From the NCBI RefSeq assembly GCF_024584805.1, contig NZ_CP075715.1, forward strand, positions 62,001 to 126,000: 64,000 nucleotides of DNA, read 5' to 3'. The notes under the pieces are model-generated. The model did no database searches. It saw only the letters and a program-made list of their open reading frames with translations, and was not told the origin of the DNA. The translations under genes were made by a program, and so were the position numbers. Origin of the DNA: Streptomyces sp. FIT100 (GTDB taxonomy: Bacteria > Actinomycetota > Actinomycetes > Streptomycetales > Streptomycetaceae). Positions 17,058-26,305 of the stretch are shown here, one piece after another (within the stretch, counting starts at the first letter, position 1; each line of letters starts with the position of its first letter).

Positions 17058-19664
17058 CTAACGCTTCTGCGGTAGTAGGTGTGACACCTCTATGCAGGTG
17101 AACTCGTCGCCGTCGTAGGTCGTCGTTTCCGTCTTGGGTTCTGAAGTGCGCGTCAGCGTTACGCCACCGAATATGATCACCTCCGCCTCTGAGGGCACCC
17201 GGCTGAGTCCGTAGATTTCAGCGTACAACCCGGTGGCCTCACCGTTACCGGGGAACGTGATCGTATCCAGGACAGGGGTTTTGAAAAGATACCCGGAATG
17301 CTCATAGGCGAACCTCTGAGCTATGTCGTACTTTCGAGAAGTGCTTGTAATCTTTGGTGTGGCATATTTCTTGCTGACGACCGTTGGAGAGAACGACACC
17401 TTCGGTTTATACGTTCCTCGATAGACTTGCGTACCGGCTGCGATGGCGGGAAATTTGATGCCCCCGAGCGCGGTGGCAGCGTCCGAGCACATTTTGAGCT
17501 GCTCGTCCAAGGGCCTCCAGTCGTATGCTTTGATTGCGGCGACCAGCTGTTTTCTGGACTGCTTCGCCTGCTTCTTCGCCGCCTCTGTCGCCCCGTCCTT
17601 GTTGGCCTCTCTGGCATCGTCCAGCGCCTTCTCCCAGGTTGCGCCGAGTTGCTTGGGATCGGTGATGACGACCGGCAGATCGTTATGCTTGCTGGTTGGG
17701 GTCGCTCTGTTCAGATCTTTCTCTGCCGTCGCGATCGCGGTGTCTCGGATCGCTTTGGCTCTGCCCTTGGGTGCCACTTTGTCGGCTGCGTTCAACAACG
17801 TGAAACTACCCGATGAGTACACATAGACTCCGCATACAGTGGCCAGTGTCTCCCAGGGTTCGGTGGAAACGATGTCTTTGCCGGCCACACCAAGGGAATT
17901 CAGCCACTCCTTCATCCAATAGTATCGAGTAAGCCCGTTGGAGCCTTTGAAGCTGCCATTGAAAAATGCGCCTGCTTCTTTGATGGGAAGTTTACTTCTC
18001 ACAGTCCCGTCGTCCGGGTGGCTTCCTGGAGTTGTCACGAGAGGCAGGTATTTCGCCATGGCGAGCACCAGTGACGCCTCATCGACGGTGAGCGCACTGA
18101 GAGGCGGTGACGGCAGGGGCTTCCTGTCCGCTGCGGCCTTGTCCCGACTTTCGGCCCACGTTGTCAACAGATCGGCCAGATCCTGTTTGGGGTGCGGAGT
18201 CGGGGATTTCGTGCCGAGCTTTTCGCTGAGCCCCTGGTAGGCTTCCTTGGCTCCCTTTTTCAGCAGCACGGTCAACTCGTCCAGTTGACTGTTGTCCCTA
18301 CCGCTCGAAAGGAGCCTCTCCTTGCGTTTGCGGAGAACCAAGCTCTCGCAGCTCCAGGTGCCGGCATCCTTCGGATCGAGCATGGCGATATGGACAGCCT
18401 TGAGGATCTCGTACACGGAGTGGTCGCGAACCGGGAGCATCCAGGCCAGCAGCGCTTTGACGAAGTCTATGGCTGGGGTGTCGGGGACGTTGATCCAAGC
18501 GAAGGTGCAGAACATCCGTGCGGCCGTCCCGGAGAGGCCGGCAACAAGTGGATATCCCCTGCGGAGGCAATTGTTGACGTACCAGGGGCCTTTCGCCAGG
18601 CCCACACTCTTGAAGCCCTCGACCCAGGGAAGTGGATATTCAGGGCCGTACGCCGCCGCGTTGTCGAGATCCCAGGCCCGCACATTGTGAGGGGTGATCT
18701 TGGCGGGTTTGATGATCGTGTAATACTTGAGGAAGGTCTTCCCGTTTGGACCGTAGGAGTAGGCGTTCTGCACCTGGATCGCCTGCTCTCTTTGCAGCAC
18801 ATCACGCATCTCCAGATCGGTCAACTCGATGCCACGCTGGACTTCTTTGTAGCTAAGGCCATCGATCTCGGGTATCACAAGAACACTGTTCTGGAATTCC
18901 CTTTCCCCCTCGCTGAGCCCAATACCCGGTCCCAGCCTCAGGTAGTCGGACGGAAAGGTGTCGCTCCGGGCTCCATGGCCACCAAGCTGGCGACAGATCT
19001 GTGAACTCGCATATTCCAAATAATGAGATCCGTATTTTGCAAGGCTCCCCACCGCATATATGTCCTTTTCGAACCCGACCGAGAACACGTTACGCAGCTT
19101 GCCGAGCTTGGCGTTATTTTCCAGATAATTCGTGTAGGGCGCCAGATGCCGGTGGTTGAGTTTCAGTGTTCCCGCAAGTCGCCCGCATTCGGCCCTATCC
19201 CCCGTGAAGTAGATGCGCTGGATGGTACTCTTCAGGGAAATTTCCTCACCCCCAACGCTCGGGCGGAAATAGGCAGCGTTGAAGAGCGCGGTCATCATTT
19301 CCCTGAGAGTGGCCCTACTGTCCTTGCCTATGAGGTACGCGATTCCCTTCGAAGCATTTATCTGGCCCGCACTGTTGGCATTCTTCGGATCGGACAGGAA
19401 GAAGGCCTGGGCAGCTTTCTCCTCTCGCTCGGTACTCGACAGGTTTTTCTGTGTGTTCTCCAGGTCCCAAGTAAGAACCTCGTGCAGGCGCCGGATGGTT
19501 CGCCTCGCCGCTTCCTTCACGCTTTCCTGTTCGGCGAGTTCGGCTCCGAGGTTCATTTCCCAGGTCTTCGCCCGGATTTGCCACGGAGAGTCCGCGTTCT
19601 TCTTCTGCCAGGCCGAGTAGTAGGCCTCGTAATCAAAGGGAGGTTCGGGTGTGGGCGTGCTCAT
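17058..19664 (-). CDS. Large protein with C-terminal ADP-ribosyltransferase (ART) toxin-like domain
   Basis: 868 aa. The last ~125 residues carry the three landmarks of the R-S-E class of mono-ADP-ribosyltransferases: Arg749 in QVYRGTY, Ser-Thr-Ser 774-776 in KITSTSRKYDIAQRFA, and the ExE pair Glu826/Glu828 in VPSEAEVIIFGG. These are the NAD-binding and catalytic elements of Arg-modifying ART toxins (ADP-ribosyltransferase exoenzyme fold). The ~740 residues before it match nothing I recognise; they are mixed alpha/beta with Lys/Glu-rich helices and no Sec or Tat signal. GC content and codon choice are visibly lower than in the neighbours, suggesting transfer. It lies 52 bases downstream of the 728-aa gene, same strand. 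No obvious immunity gene is adjacent. Confidence 0.75.
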   Translation of the reverse strand: MSTPTPEPPFDYEAYYSAWQKKNADSPWQIRAKTWEMNLGAELAEQESVKEAARRTIRRLHEVLTWDLENTQKNLSSTEREEKAAQAFFLSDPKNANSAGQINASKGIAYLIGKDSRATLREMMTALFNAAYFRPSVGGEEISLKSTIQRIYFTGDRAECGRLAGTLKLNHRHLAPYTNYLENNAKLGKLRNVFSVGFEKDIYAVGSLAKYGSHYLEYASSQICRQLGGHGARSDTFPSDYLRLGPGIGLSEGEREFQNSVLVIPEIDGLSYKEVQRGIELTDLEMRDVLQREQAIQVQNAYSYGPNGKTFLKYYTIIKPAKITPHNVRAWDLDNAAAYGPEYPLPWVEGFKSVGLAKGPWYVNNCLRRGYPLVAGLSGTAARMFCTFAWINVPDTPAIDFVKALLAWMLPVRDHSVYEILKAVHIAMLDPKDAGTWSCESLVLRKRKERLLSSGRDNSQLDELTVLLKKGAKEAYQGLSEKLGTKSPTPHPKQDLADLLTTWAESRDKAAADRKPLPSPPLSALTVDEASLVLAMAKYLPLVTTPGSHPDDGTVRSKLPIKEAGAFFNGSFKGSNGLTRYYWMKEWLNSLGVAGKDIVSTEPWETLATVCGVYVYSSGSFTLLNAADKVAPKGRAKAIRDTAIATAEKDLNRATPTSKHNDLPVVITDPKQLGATWEKALDDAREANKDGATEAAKKQAKQSRKQLVAAIKAYDWRPLDEQLKMCSDAATALGGIKFPAIAAGTQVYRGTYKPKVSFSPTVVSKKYATPKITSTSRKYDIAQRFAYEHSGYLFKTPVLDTITFPGNGEATGLYAEIYGLSRVPSEAEVIIFGGVTLTRTSEPKTETTTYDGDEFTCIEVSHLLPQKR

Positions 19665-19716
19665 TGGAAACTCCAGACCATGCGACGGCGATTGGTGAGA
19701 GCAGAGCCTCGCGGGT

Positions 19717-21903
19717 TCAGGTCCGCGTAGACGGGTTCAGCGCCGCGTACGCGACGGTAGTTGTGGTGTCGCCGAGTTTGGCAATGAGATTGAGGGCGTG
19801 CCCTTGGTCGGTGTCGTACGTGAAGCCCGCTTGGGTGATGGCGAGTTCGGGGAGCAAGGGCAGTGCCGATGGCAGGGAAGGGATCAGGTCGGCGACGGTG
19901 AGGCCGCCGGCGTCGGTGCACCGGGCAGATATGCGGGTGTGTCGGGGGTCGGCGCCGGAGTCGAGCGTGAAGTAGAGGGGGGAACGCGATGGGTCCGCAC
20001 GCGAGATGATGAGGTCCCCGTCCAGCGACCATCCATGGGCCTCTTTCATGAAGCGCATGGCGTAGGAGCTTTTCTGGTCGAGGATCGTGAGGTTTCCGGT
20101 GCAGTCGAGTTCCAGGGTGGTGCCGTCTGCGCTTCGTCCGGCGGTGAACTGGATGTGGTCGGGAAGGGCATCGAGGAGGTGCGTCAGGAAATGTGGCGGG
20201 CCCTGTGGCCTGAGCCACTCGCGAGCGGGATCAGCCTCAAGGACGCCCCGTATGGTCCAGTTCCCGTCCTCGTAGGCGGCAGCCACGGTGATGGTGTCCT
20301 TGCCGACCCTGGCGTCGGCTTCCAGGGCGACGGCCGTGCTCTGCGTCGAGTCGGCCTTGGACAGGGACAGGCTGATGCCGGTGAGGGTGAAGGCGGGGTC
20401 GGTGCGTATGGTGAGGTTCGCGGCCAGGTCCACATCAAGGCTGTAGGTCTTCCGACTCAGTGAGTAGGTGGCCTTCAGGTCGGCCAGGCAAACGGCGGAG
20501 TCCGAGGTGTGTGCCGCGAAGTCCTTGATGTCTTTCAACTCAGTGGCGTCGAAGTCCTTGAGGACCTCGGGGTCGAGAATCTCCAGGGTGAGGTCGCCCG
20601 GGGGAAACTGGGCGGTGGCGGCGAAGCAGGGTGGGGTCCGGTCGTCCGTCGGGGCTTTGCCGAGATGGCCGAGAGCCTCGGCTCCCGCGGAGTACTGCCA
20701 TGTGCCGTCTGAGGCACGGCCCGCGAGGAACCACAGATCGAGGGTGTCCAGGGTCAGGCCGGGGATGAAAGAGACACTTGCATCCGGTACGCAGGAAATG
20801 CCCGCAGCCAACGCGGTGACCTTGCCGGCGGTGAGGTCGTAAACCACGGACATGCCCGTCAGGGACACCTTGGCGGGCAGGAGCTTCTCGGGGAGGGCGA
20901 TACCCGACGCGAGGTTGAGACTTGTGTCCAGCTTCATGAAGGGCTGGTCGTGGATGTCCTTCACACCGTCGAGTTGAGGGGCCTCGCCGGTGCCGGGGTC
21001 AGTGGTGTCTGCGGTCAGAGCGATGACCTTTCGCTTGCCGTCGTCGGTGTAGTCGAAGGCGAAGTCCACGTCCGTGCCGTGGGGAGTGATGGTGCCGCCG
21101 AGCTCCCACGACGGTGTGCCGCCCTCGCCGCCGGCGCTCCGCTGGAAGAAGCAGGAGACCTCGCACTCGCGCTGGAAGAGGTTCAGGGTTCCGTCCACCC
21201 CGAGGTGGGTGGTGGCGAATCCGTCGCTCCAGGACACCGTCACCGCCCTGGGCTGCAGCCCATTGACCACATCCGGTATCGACGGCGGGGATACGCCCGT
21301 TGATACCGACCAGGCGGCCGCATCGGCCATACCGACGTTCGACGGAAGAGGCCCGAACGTGACAGCGGCGCGGGTGGGCTGCCCGGCGGAAGGGGGTAGG
21401 GGGAACCGCGTCTCCACGGTCCCTGTGGCGACGGCCGGTAGCGACCCGACGGCCGCGGCAGTGAACTCGTACCGTGCGATGTTGGCCTTGTCCACCAGGT
21501 CACAGTCCACGACCAGCCGCCGGACCTGGAACTCCGGACGCGCTGCGAGACTCCCCGCGACCGTCTCCGCGTACGGCACCGCCACACCGGGCATGCCCGG
21601 CTGGCCCTGCGCCGGGGTGAACACCAGCGAAATCCCACGAACACCTGCCTGCTCCACGGTGAACGTCACCGTCAGAGGACAGGCTTGTAACGCACCGGGA
21701 AGCGTGACAACGCCCGTGATCGTGTAGGGGGATGTGTCAAGATGCGCCACCGGCGTTTCGAGTTTGATGGTGGAACCATTGAGGATGTCCGCCACGTTGT
21801 CCTCTCCCTGCGCGACACCCAGCTGCTGAAGCGGCACGCAACCCGGATTCGACCGCACGAAGGACACAAGTTCACTGAACGGCATGAGCGAAGCAGAAGG
21901 CAT
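19717..21903 (-). CDS. Beta-rich repetitive protein of unknown function, partner of the ART protein
   Basis: 728 aa, not recognised. The sequence is dominated by short beta-like stretches with recurring patterns of the kind LTL-x-x-LDLWF, TLDGDLIIS, SLSLSKADST, SYAMRFMKEAHGWSLDG, suggesting repeated ~60-90 residue beta domains. Three Cys sit close together near residue 240 (RECEVSCFF). No signal peptide or membrane segment is seen. Leu72 is encoded by TTA (plus-strand TAA at 21688-21690), a codon that in Streptomyces needs the bldA tRNA, so expression may be tied to development. It precedes the ART gene by 52 bases and is probably co-transcribed; a carrier, adhesin or delivery role is conceivable but unproven. 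Confidence 0.6.
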   Translation of the reverse strand: MPSASLMPFSELVSFVRSNPGCVPLQQLGVAQGEDNVADILNGSTIKLETPVAHLDTSPYTITGVVTLPGALQACPLTVTFTVEQAGVRGISLVFTPAQGQPGMPGVAVPYAETVAGSLAARPEFQVRRLVVDCDLVDKANIARYEFTAAAVGSLPAVATGTVETRFPLPPSAGQPTRAAVTFGPLPSNVGMADAAAWSVSTGVSPPSIPDVVNGLQPRAVTVSWSDGFATTHLGVDGTLNLFQRECEVSCFFQRSAGGEGGTPSWELGGTITPHGTDVDFAFDYTDDGKRKVIALTADTTDPGTGEAPQLDGVKDIHDQPFMKLDTSLNLASGIALPEKLLPAKVSLTGMSVVYDLTAGKVTALAAGISCVPDASVSFIPGLTLDTLDLWFLAGRASDGTWQYSAGAEALGHLGKAPTDDRTPPCFAATAQFPPGDLTLEILDPEVLKDFDATELKDIKDFAAHTSDSAVCLADLKATYSLSRKTYSLDVDLAANLTIRTDPAFTLTGISLSLSKADSTQSTAVALEADARVGKDTITVAAAYEDGNWTIRGVLEADPAREWLRPQGPPHFLTHLLDALPDHIQFTAGRSADGTTLELDCTGNLTILDQKSSYAMRFMKEAHGWSLDGDLIISRADPSRSPLYFTLDSGADPRHTRISARCTDAGGLTVADLIPSLPSALPLLPELAITQAGFTYDTDQGHALNLIAKLGDTTTTVAYAALNPSTRT

Positions 21904-22440
21904 CTGAACCTCACTGACAGAGACGAAGATGGTCCGGAACTGAAAAGGACGTCAGCCGTGCCAAGCCATGCCGAATCCCGGGGCGCTTGCCCGGAGCCTG
22001 CGCCGGCAGCAATGGATGACCGGTTCATCGATGAGCTTGCAGGCCCCAGCCCGGCCCGAAGGGCTACAGGCCCATGCCTGCGCCGGGGGCTCTCACCCAG
22101 GTAGGGCAGCGTGTCTCGCGATCTGGTTCGCGTGGTTGGACCGATGGGCTGCGCAATTGACGGGCCGTGGCCTACAAAGATCCCTGCGGGTGGCAATGCG
22201 GAGGCGGGTGCGGACTTCATGTGAAGTGGCGCGGCACCTCAGATGCTTCACCGATCGCGGCGCGTGCAGCCGATCACCCGGGGCGACGGGATATCGATGC
22301 ACTCATCCCAGAAGGCATCGAAATCGAAGATTAGGCAAGAAGAGTGACAGAACTCACAAAACGTGTCAACTCACACCATCGTGGTCGAGGGCATGGGCCT
22401 GCGACGGCGTACGAACGGACCTGTAGGGCGGACGGCCCTG
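21904..22440. other. 537-base intergenic region without a recognised gene
   Basis: Lies between the start of the beta-rich protein gene and the end of the universal stress protein gene. Base composition is less GC-biased than most of the window, as in the adjoining island. It must hold the promoter of the ART operon. No tRNA, integrase attachment site or convincing ORF was identified. Confidence 0.5.
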
Positions 22441-22890
22441 CTACGAGACCTCGACCTCAGGCCTGACGATCACCACCGCGCAGGTGGCGTGGAGCGCGCA
22501 CTGCTGGCTCACCGAGCCGAGCAGCGTCCGGGCGAAGCCGCCGCGGCCGCGGCTGCCCACGACCAGGAGCTCCGCTCCCTCGGACGCGTCGAGGAGCACC
22601 TCGACGGGGTTGCCGCGGAGGAGATGCGTGCGGACCTGGGACGAGCCCGACTCGCCCAGCACCTTGCGGATCTCGTCGGTGAGGCCCTCCCTGGCGACCT
22701 CCGCGTCGAAGGTGGGGTCCACGACGGGTGCCGACCACCCGTGGGCCCCGGGCAGCTCGTACGCGCCGACGGCGTCCACCGTCGCGCCGATCAGTTGTGC
22801 GTGGTCGACCGCCCAGCGCAGCGCCGCGTGCGACGAGGGTGAACCGTCGACGCCCACCACGACGCGCGGAGCCGCATCCTGCTTGTCCAT
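22441..22890 (-). CDS. Universal stress protein (UspA family)
   Basis: 149 aa single-domain Usp. N-terminal VVVGVDGSPSSHAALRWAVDHA and the C-terminal nucleotide loop VVGSRGRGGFARTLLGSVSQQ, which fits the G-2x-G-9x-G(S/T) pattern of ATP-binding Usp proteins, then VVIVRP. Start chosen at MDKQDAAPRV (22890); the frame is open further up to 22980. Cytosolic, probably stress- or dormancy-related; stands alone. Confidence 0.9.
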   Translation of the reverse strand: MDKQDAAPRVVVGVDGSPSSHAALRWAVDHAQLIGATVDAVGAYELPGAHGWSAPVVDPTFDAEVAREGLTDEIRKVLGESGSSQVRTHLLRGNPVEVLLDASEGAELLVVGSRGRGGFARTLLGSVSQQCALHATCAVVIVRPEVEVS

Positions 22891-23000
22891 CCTGCTCGCC
22901 TTTCTCGCGCTTCCCCTTCCACCTTCCCGCCATCCGGGCCGGTCGGCGCGCGCGGAGTCCGCCATGCGGGGCAGCCCCACCGCCCCGCGCCGGGCGGGCG

Positions 23001-24860
23001 TCAGCGCTCCAGGTGGGCCTCGGCCACCGCCAGGGCCGTGGCCATGATGCTCAGCTGCGGGTTGACCTCGGGGCAGCCGGGCAGCACCGAGGCGTCCGCG
23101 ATCAGCACGCCCTGCACGCCGCGGAGCCGGCCGGTGGCGTCGGCGGGGAAGCGTCCCGGGTCGGCGCCGGCCGCGACCGTGCCGGTGGGGTGGTAGGCGG
23201 AGAGGTGCAGCTGCCGCGGGCCCACGCGGGCGAGGACGGCGTCGAGCTCCGCGAGGGTGCGGGCGCGCGGGGCGGTGGGGATGCCGGTGAGCACCTCGTG
23301 CGCACCGGCGGCGAACAGCAGTTCGCCCATGGCGCGCACGGCACGCATCAGCCTGCCCGTGTCGCGGCGGTCCAGGTCGTAGCGGATCAGGGTGCGGTCG
23401 CGGCCGAGGACGCGGCCCGAGGGGCGGTCGGCGATCATCGCGCCGAGGGTGGCGAGCCGGTCGGCGCCCTCCAGTTCCCGCCGCAGTTCGCTGCCCAGGC
23501 CGGGCAGGACGAAGGAGCCCATGCCGGGTGGGGTCGCGGTGGCCTCGATGAGGACGCCGCCGTCGTGGTGCTCCTCGACTCCCACGCTCTGCAGCACGCC
23601 TTCCCAGGCGGTGACCGGCTCGGCGAAGCGTCCCGCGACGCTCGTGGCCGGGTGGACGCTCAGGTTCCGGCCGAGTCGCGGGTGTCCGCCGAGACCGGAG
23701 CGGCGCAGCAGGGGCGGTGACTGGAGGGCGCCCGCGGCGACGACGACGAGCGGTGCGAGGATTTCGAACTCGCCGCCGCCGTCCTCACGGCGTACGCGCA
23801 CTCCGGCCGCGCGGGGGCCGCCGGGGCGGTCCGGGTCCACGAGGACGCGCCGCACCTGCGCCCCGGTGACGATCCGGGTTCCGGCGGCGCAGGCGTCGGG
23901 CAGCACGGACAGCTGCACGCTCTGCTTCGCGCCGGTCGGGCAGCCGACGACGCACTGGCAGGAGCCCTTGCAGCCGGGGGCGTTGCGGCGCAGTGGCGCT
24001 GCGCGCCAGCCGAGGCGTTCGGCTCCCGCGAGGGCGATGCGGCCGTTGCTGCCGATGACGTCCAGCGGCTGGGTGGCGACGCGCAGCGTGCGTTCCACCT
24101 CGTCGAGGTACGGTCCGAGGCGCTCGGCGAGTGCGAAGCCGAAGTCCTTCGCCCAGCCTTCCCTGACATGGTCCGGAGTGCGGTAGCAGGTGCCGGAGTT
24201 GACGACGGTCGTGCCGCCGACGGCACGGCCCGCCGGGAGCAGCAGGGGCGGGTTGCCGAGGGCGACGGTGGCCCCGCCGTCCCGGTACAGCTCCGCGAAC
24301 CGGTCGAGCGGAGTGCGCCGGCCGAAGGACCGGGTGGAGTGGTGCTGTCCTTCCTCCAGGACGACGACGTCGAGTCCGGCGCGGGCCAGGGTCCGCGCGG
24401 CCATGGCGCCGCCCGCGCCGGAGCCTATGACCACGGCGTCCGCGGTGGACCGGGCGGGCCAGGCGCCGGCGGGCGTGCAGTCCAGCGGAGGGTCCTCGCG
24501 TGCCGGTGCGGCGGTGCGTACGCCCTGGTGGAGCATGCGTTCCGTACCGGCGGCCAGGAGGACGGGCACCTTGACCACGTCGAGCAGCGGGAGGAGTGCG
24601 GGGCGCGCCGCGAGGCCGGCGACCAGCGTCTCCCGTTCGGCCGCGCTCAGGGCGGCGAGTCCCCGGCCGGTCCTGGCCAGGGCGTAGGCGTCCAGGCCGC
24701 GCGCGGCGGCGCGTACGCCGGCGCGGGCGGGCAGCGGCATCGAGTCGAGGACCGTCTCCAGCCGCCCCGGTACGCGAGCGGGCCAGTCGGCTGCGGAACC
24801 GCCGCTGGAGTCGTCGTTGATGAGGGCGGCCACGAAGCCGGTGAGGCTGCGGGAACTCAT
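23001..24860 (-). CDS. GMC family FAD oxidoreductase (long-chain alcohol oxidase-like)
   Basis: 619 aa. The first ~120 residues resemble the small helical N-terminal domain seen in plant/fungal long-chain fatty alcohol oxidases and in gluconate 2-dehydrogenase subunit 3. The FAD fold follows (ADAVVIGSGAGGAMAARTLARAGLDVVVLEEG), then GRAVGGTTVVNSGTCYRTP, and the C-terminal GMC signature LHLSAYHPTGTVAAGADP and GVLIADASVLPGCPEVNPQLSIMATALAVAE with the catalytic His region. It shares a 4-base ATGA overlap with the upstream CrtC/AttH-like gene, so the two are translationally coupled and under the GntR regulator upstream. Substrate probably a lipophilic alcohol. Confidence 0.88.
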   Translation of the reverse strand: MSSRSLTGFVAALINDDSSGGSAADWPARVPGRLETVLDSMPLPARAGVRAAARGLDAYALARTGRGLAALSAAERETLVAGLAARPALLPLLDVVKVPVLLAAGTERMLHQGVRTAAPAREDPPLDCTPAGAWPARSTADAVVIGSGAGGAMAARTLARAGLDVVVLEEGQHHSTRSFGRRTPLDRFAELYRDGGATVALGNPPLLLPAGRAVGGTTVVNSGTCYRTPDHVREGWAKDFGFALAERLGPYLDEVERTLRVATQPLDVIGSNGRIALAGAERLGWRAAPLRRNAPGCKGSCQCVVGCPTGAKQSVQLSVLPDACAAGTRIVTGAQVRRVLVDPDRPGGPRAAGVRVRREDGGGEFEILAPLVVVAAGALQSPPLLRRSGLGGHPRLGRNLSVHPATSVAGRFAEPVTAWEGVLQSVGVEEHHDGGVLIEATATPPGMGSFVLPGLGSELRRELEGADRLATLGAMIADRPSGRVLGRDRTLIRYDLDRRDTGRLMRAVRAMGELLFAAGAHEVLTGIPTAPRARTLAELDAVLARVGPRQLHLSAYHPTGTVAAGADPGRFPADATGRLRGVQGVLIADASVLPGCPEVNPQLSIMATALAVAEAHLER

Positions 24861-26305
24861 CGGGTGCCCACCTCCGCGTGCGCCGTGCCGTCGAGGGTCC
24901 ATGCGGACTCGGTGCGCCAGCCGCCGAACCACCACCGCTCGACCAGCACGTGCGCGTCGGCTCGTTCGCTGTTGCGGCACACGGCGCGGGCTCCGTCCGG
25001 GTCGGTGTAGTCGAGGGCGAGCGTGCGGTCGTCGGGCTGGGTGACCTCGACGCGGATCCGGCGCAGGCCGGCGCGCCCGGTCACGGTCCAGGTGGGCAGC
25101 CCGATGGCGGCGCGGAAACGCCCGATCCCGGCCCAGCCCACAGCGGTGCGCTCCGGCCGGCGCGGCCAGGTGCGGCCGGCCCGGCGCAGCCGCAGGAAGA
25201 CCAGCGGCGGCAGCCGGCGCAGGCCCGGGCGCATGGAGACCGCGGCGACGATCTCCAGGACGTCTCCGCCGCCCAGGTCCGCGTGCAGCCAGGCCCAGCG
25301 GCGCGCGTTGCCGTGACCGTGGATCCGGGCGGAGGCACCGGGGGCGTCCCCGAGCGTCAGATGTGCGGCGTCGTACGAGAAGGTCCCGTCGTACGCGGCG
25401 GTCGCGGCGGGGAGGATCTGGGCGGCGGGCAGCAGCGGCCTGCGCCAGGACCAGCGGGGGAAGGTGAACAGCGGGGCGCCCGTGGCCCGTTCGGTGAGGT
25501 CCCAGCGCAGGGTGCCGGCGGCTCCGGTGAGCCGGCCGGGCCCGGCCGAGATCCCGTCCGCGGCGAATCCCCCCTCTCCGCCTGCCCACGTGGCGGGGCC
25601 GAAGCGGGCGTGGCGTACGGGTGCGTCCTTCGGGAAGACCGCGGCCCAGCCGTGCGCGTAGGGCTCGGATCCGTCGGCGGGCGCGGTGAGTTCGTGGTGG
25701 AGCCACAGCCCGGTGCCGGTCGCCGGGTCGGTGAGGGTGGTGTACCAGACCTCGATACGGCCCGGCTCGCCCTTCCAACGGGCCGCCGCCAGCGGCTCCG
25801 GGGCCTCGCGGCGCGGGAAGCGGAAGCTCGCCAGGAAGGGCAGCAGGCCGGTGGCCAGGGGGAAGCGGAGGGTTCCCGTCCCGACGCGGGCGCCGTCCTC
25901 GTGGAGGGTGTACGGCAGCACGGTCATCGACGCGACGGGCCTGCGCGGGGTGACGGACTTCCAGCCGTCGAGGGTGAGACGACGCCCGTCGGCGGTGAAC
26001 GTGACGCGGTAGCGGATGCGCCGTCTGGCGAGCGGGGAGATCTCCAACTCGCCCTCGGCGTGCGGGTCGTCGGCCCAGCCGGCGATCCGGATCCGTCCGG
26101 TGGCGCGCGCCTCGGTCGTCCCGAGCGGGCGCAGGGCGCGGTCGGCCGAGACGCGCAGGTCGAGACGGACCCGGCGGGTGCGCTCCTCGCCGTCGAGCCG
26201 GACCGAACCGAGCATCGTCTCGCCGAAGGCCGTGCCCCTCGTGAACCGCGCTTCCCTCCCGCCCTTCGTGCCGCGCGCGCTCCTTTCACCGTGATCCGTA
26301 CTCAT
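24857..26305 (-). CDS. CrtC/AttH-like lipocalin-fold hypothetical protein
   Basis: 482 aa, no signal peptide. Beta-rich and Trp-rich with segments such as TGLWLHHELTAPADGSEPYAHGWAAVFP, FPRWSWRRPLLPAAQILPAATAAYDGTF and ARRWAWLHADLGGGDVLEIVAAV. The GHGNxRRWAWLHADLG-type box is like that of tocopherol-cyclase / hydroxyneurosporene-synthase (AttH) proteins, which bind or hydrate hydrophobic substrates. It sits between the GntR gene (20-base overlap) and the GMC oxidase (ATGA overlap). This supports a shared job on a lipophilic molecule. Function itself is inferred only from fold resemblance and context. Confidence 0.6.
   Translation of the reverse strand: MSTDHGERSARGTKGGREARFTRGTAFGETMLGSVRLDGEERTRRVRLDLRVSADRALRPLGTTEARATGRIRIAGWADDPHAEGELEISPLARRRIRYRVTFTADGRRLTLDGWKSVTPRRPVASMTVLPYTLHEDGARVGTGTLRFPLATGLLPFLASFRFPRREAPEPLAAARWKGEPGRIEVWYTTLTDPATGTGLWLHHELTAPADGSEPYAHGWAAVFPKDAPVRHARFGPATWAGGEGGFAADGISAGPGRLTGAAGTLRWDLTERATGAPLFTFPRWSWRRPLLPAAQILPAATAAYDGTFSYDAAHLTLGDAPGASARIHGHGNARRWAWLHADLGGGDVLEIVAAVSMRPGLRRLPPLVFLRLRRAGRTWPRRPERTAVGWAGIGRFRAAIGLPTWTVTGRAGLRRIRVEVTQPDDRTLALDYTDPDGARAVCRNSERADAHVLVERWWFGGWRTESAWTLDGTAHAEVGTR

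Noticed and set aside
21904..22440. tRNA or phage attachment site next to the low-GC island
   Set aside because: No cloverleaf or repeated att-like sequence could be found by eye, and no integrase is present.
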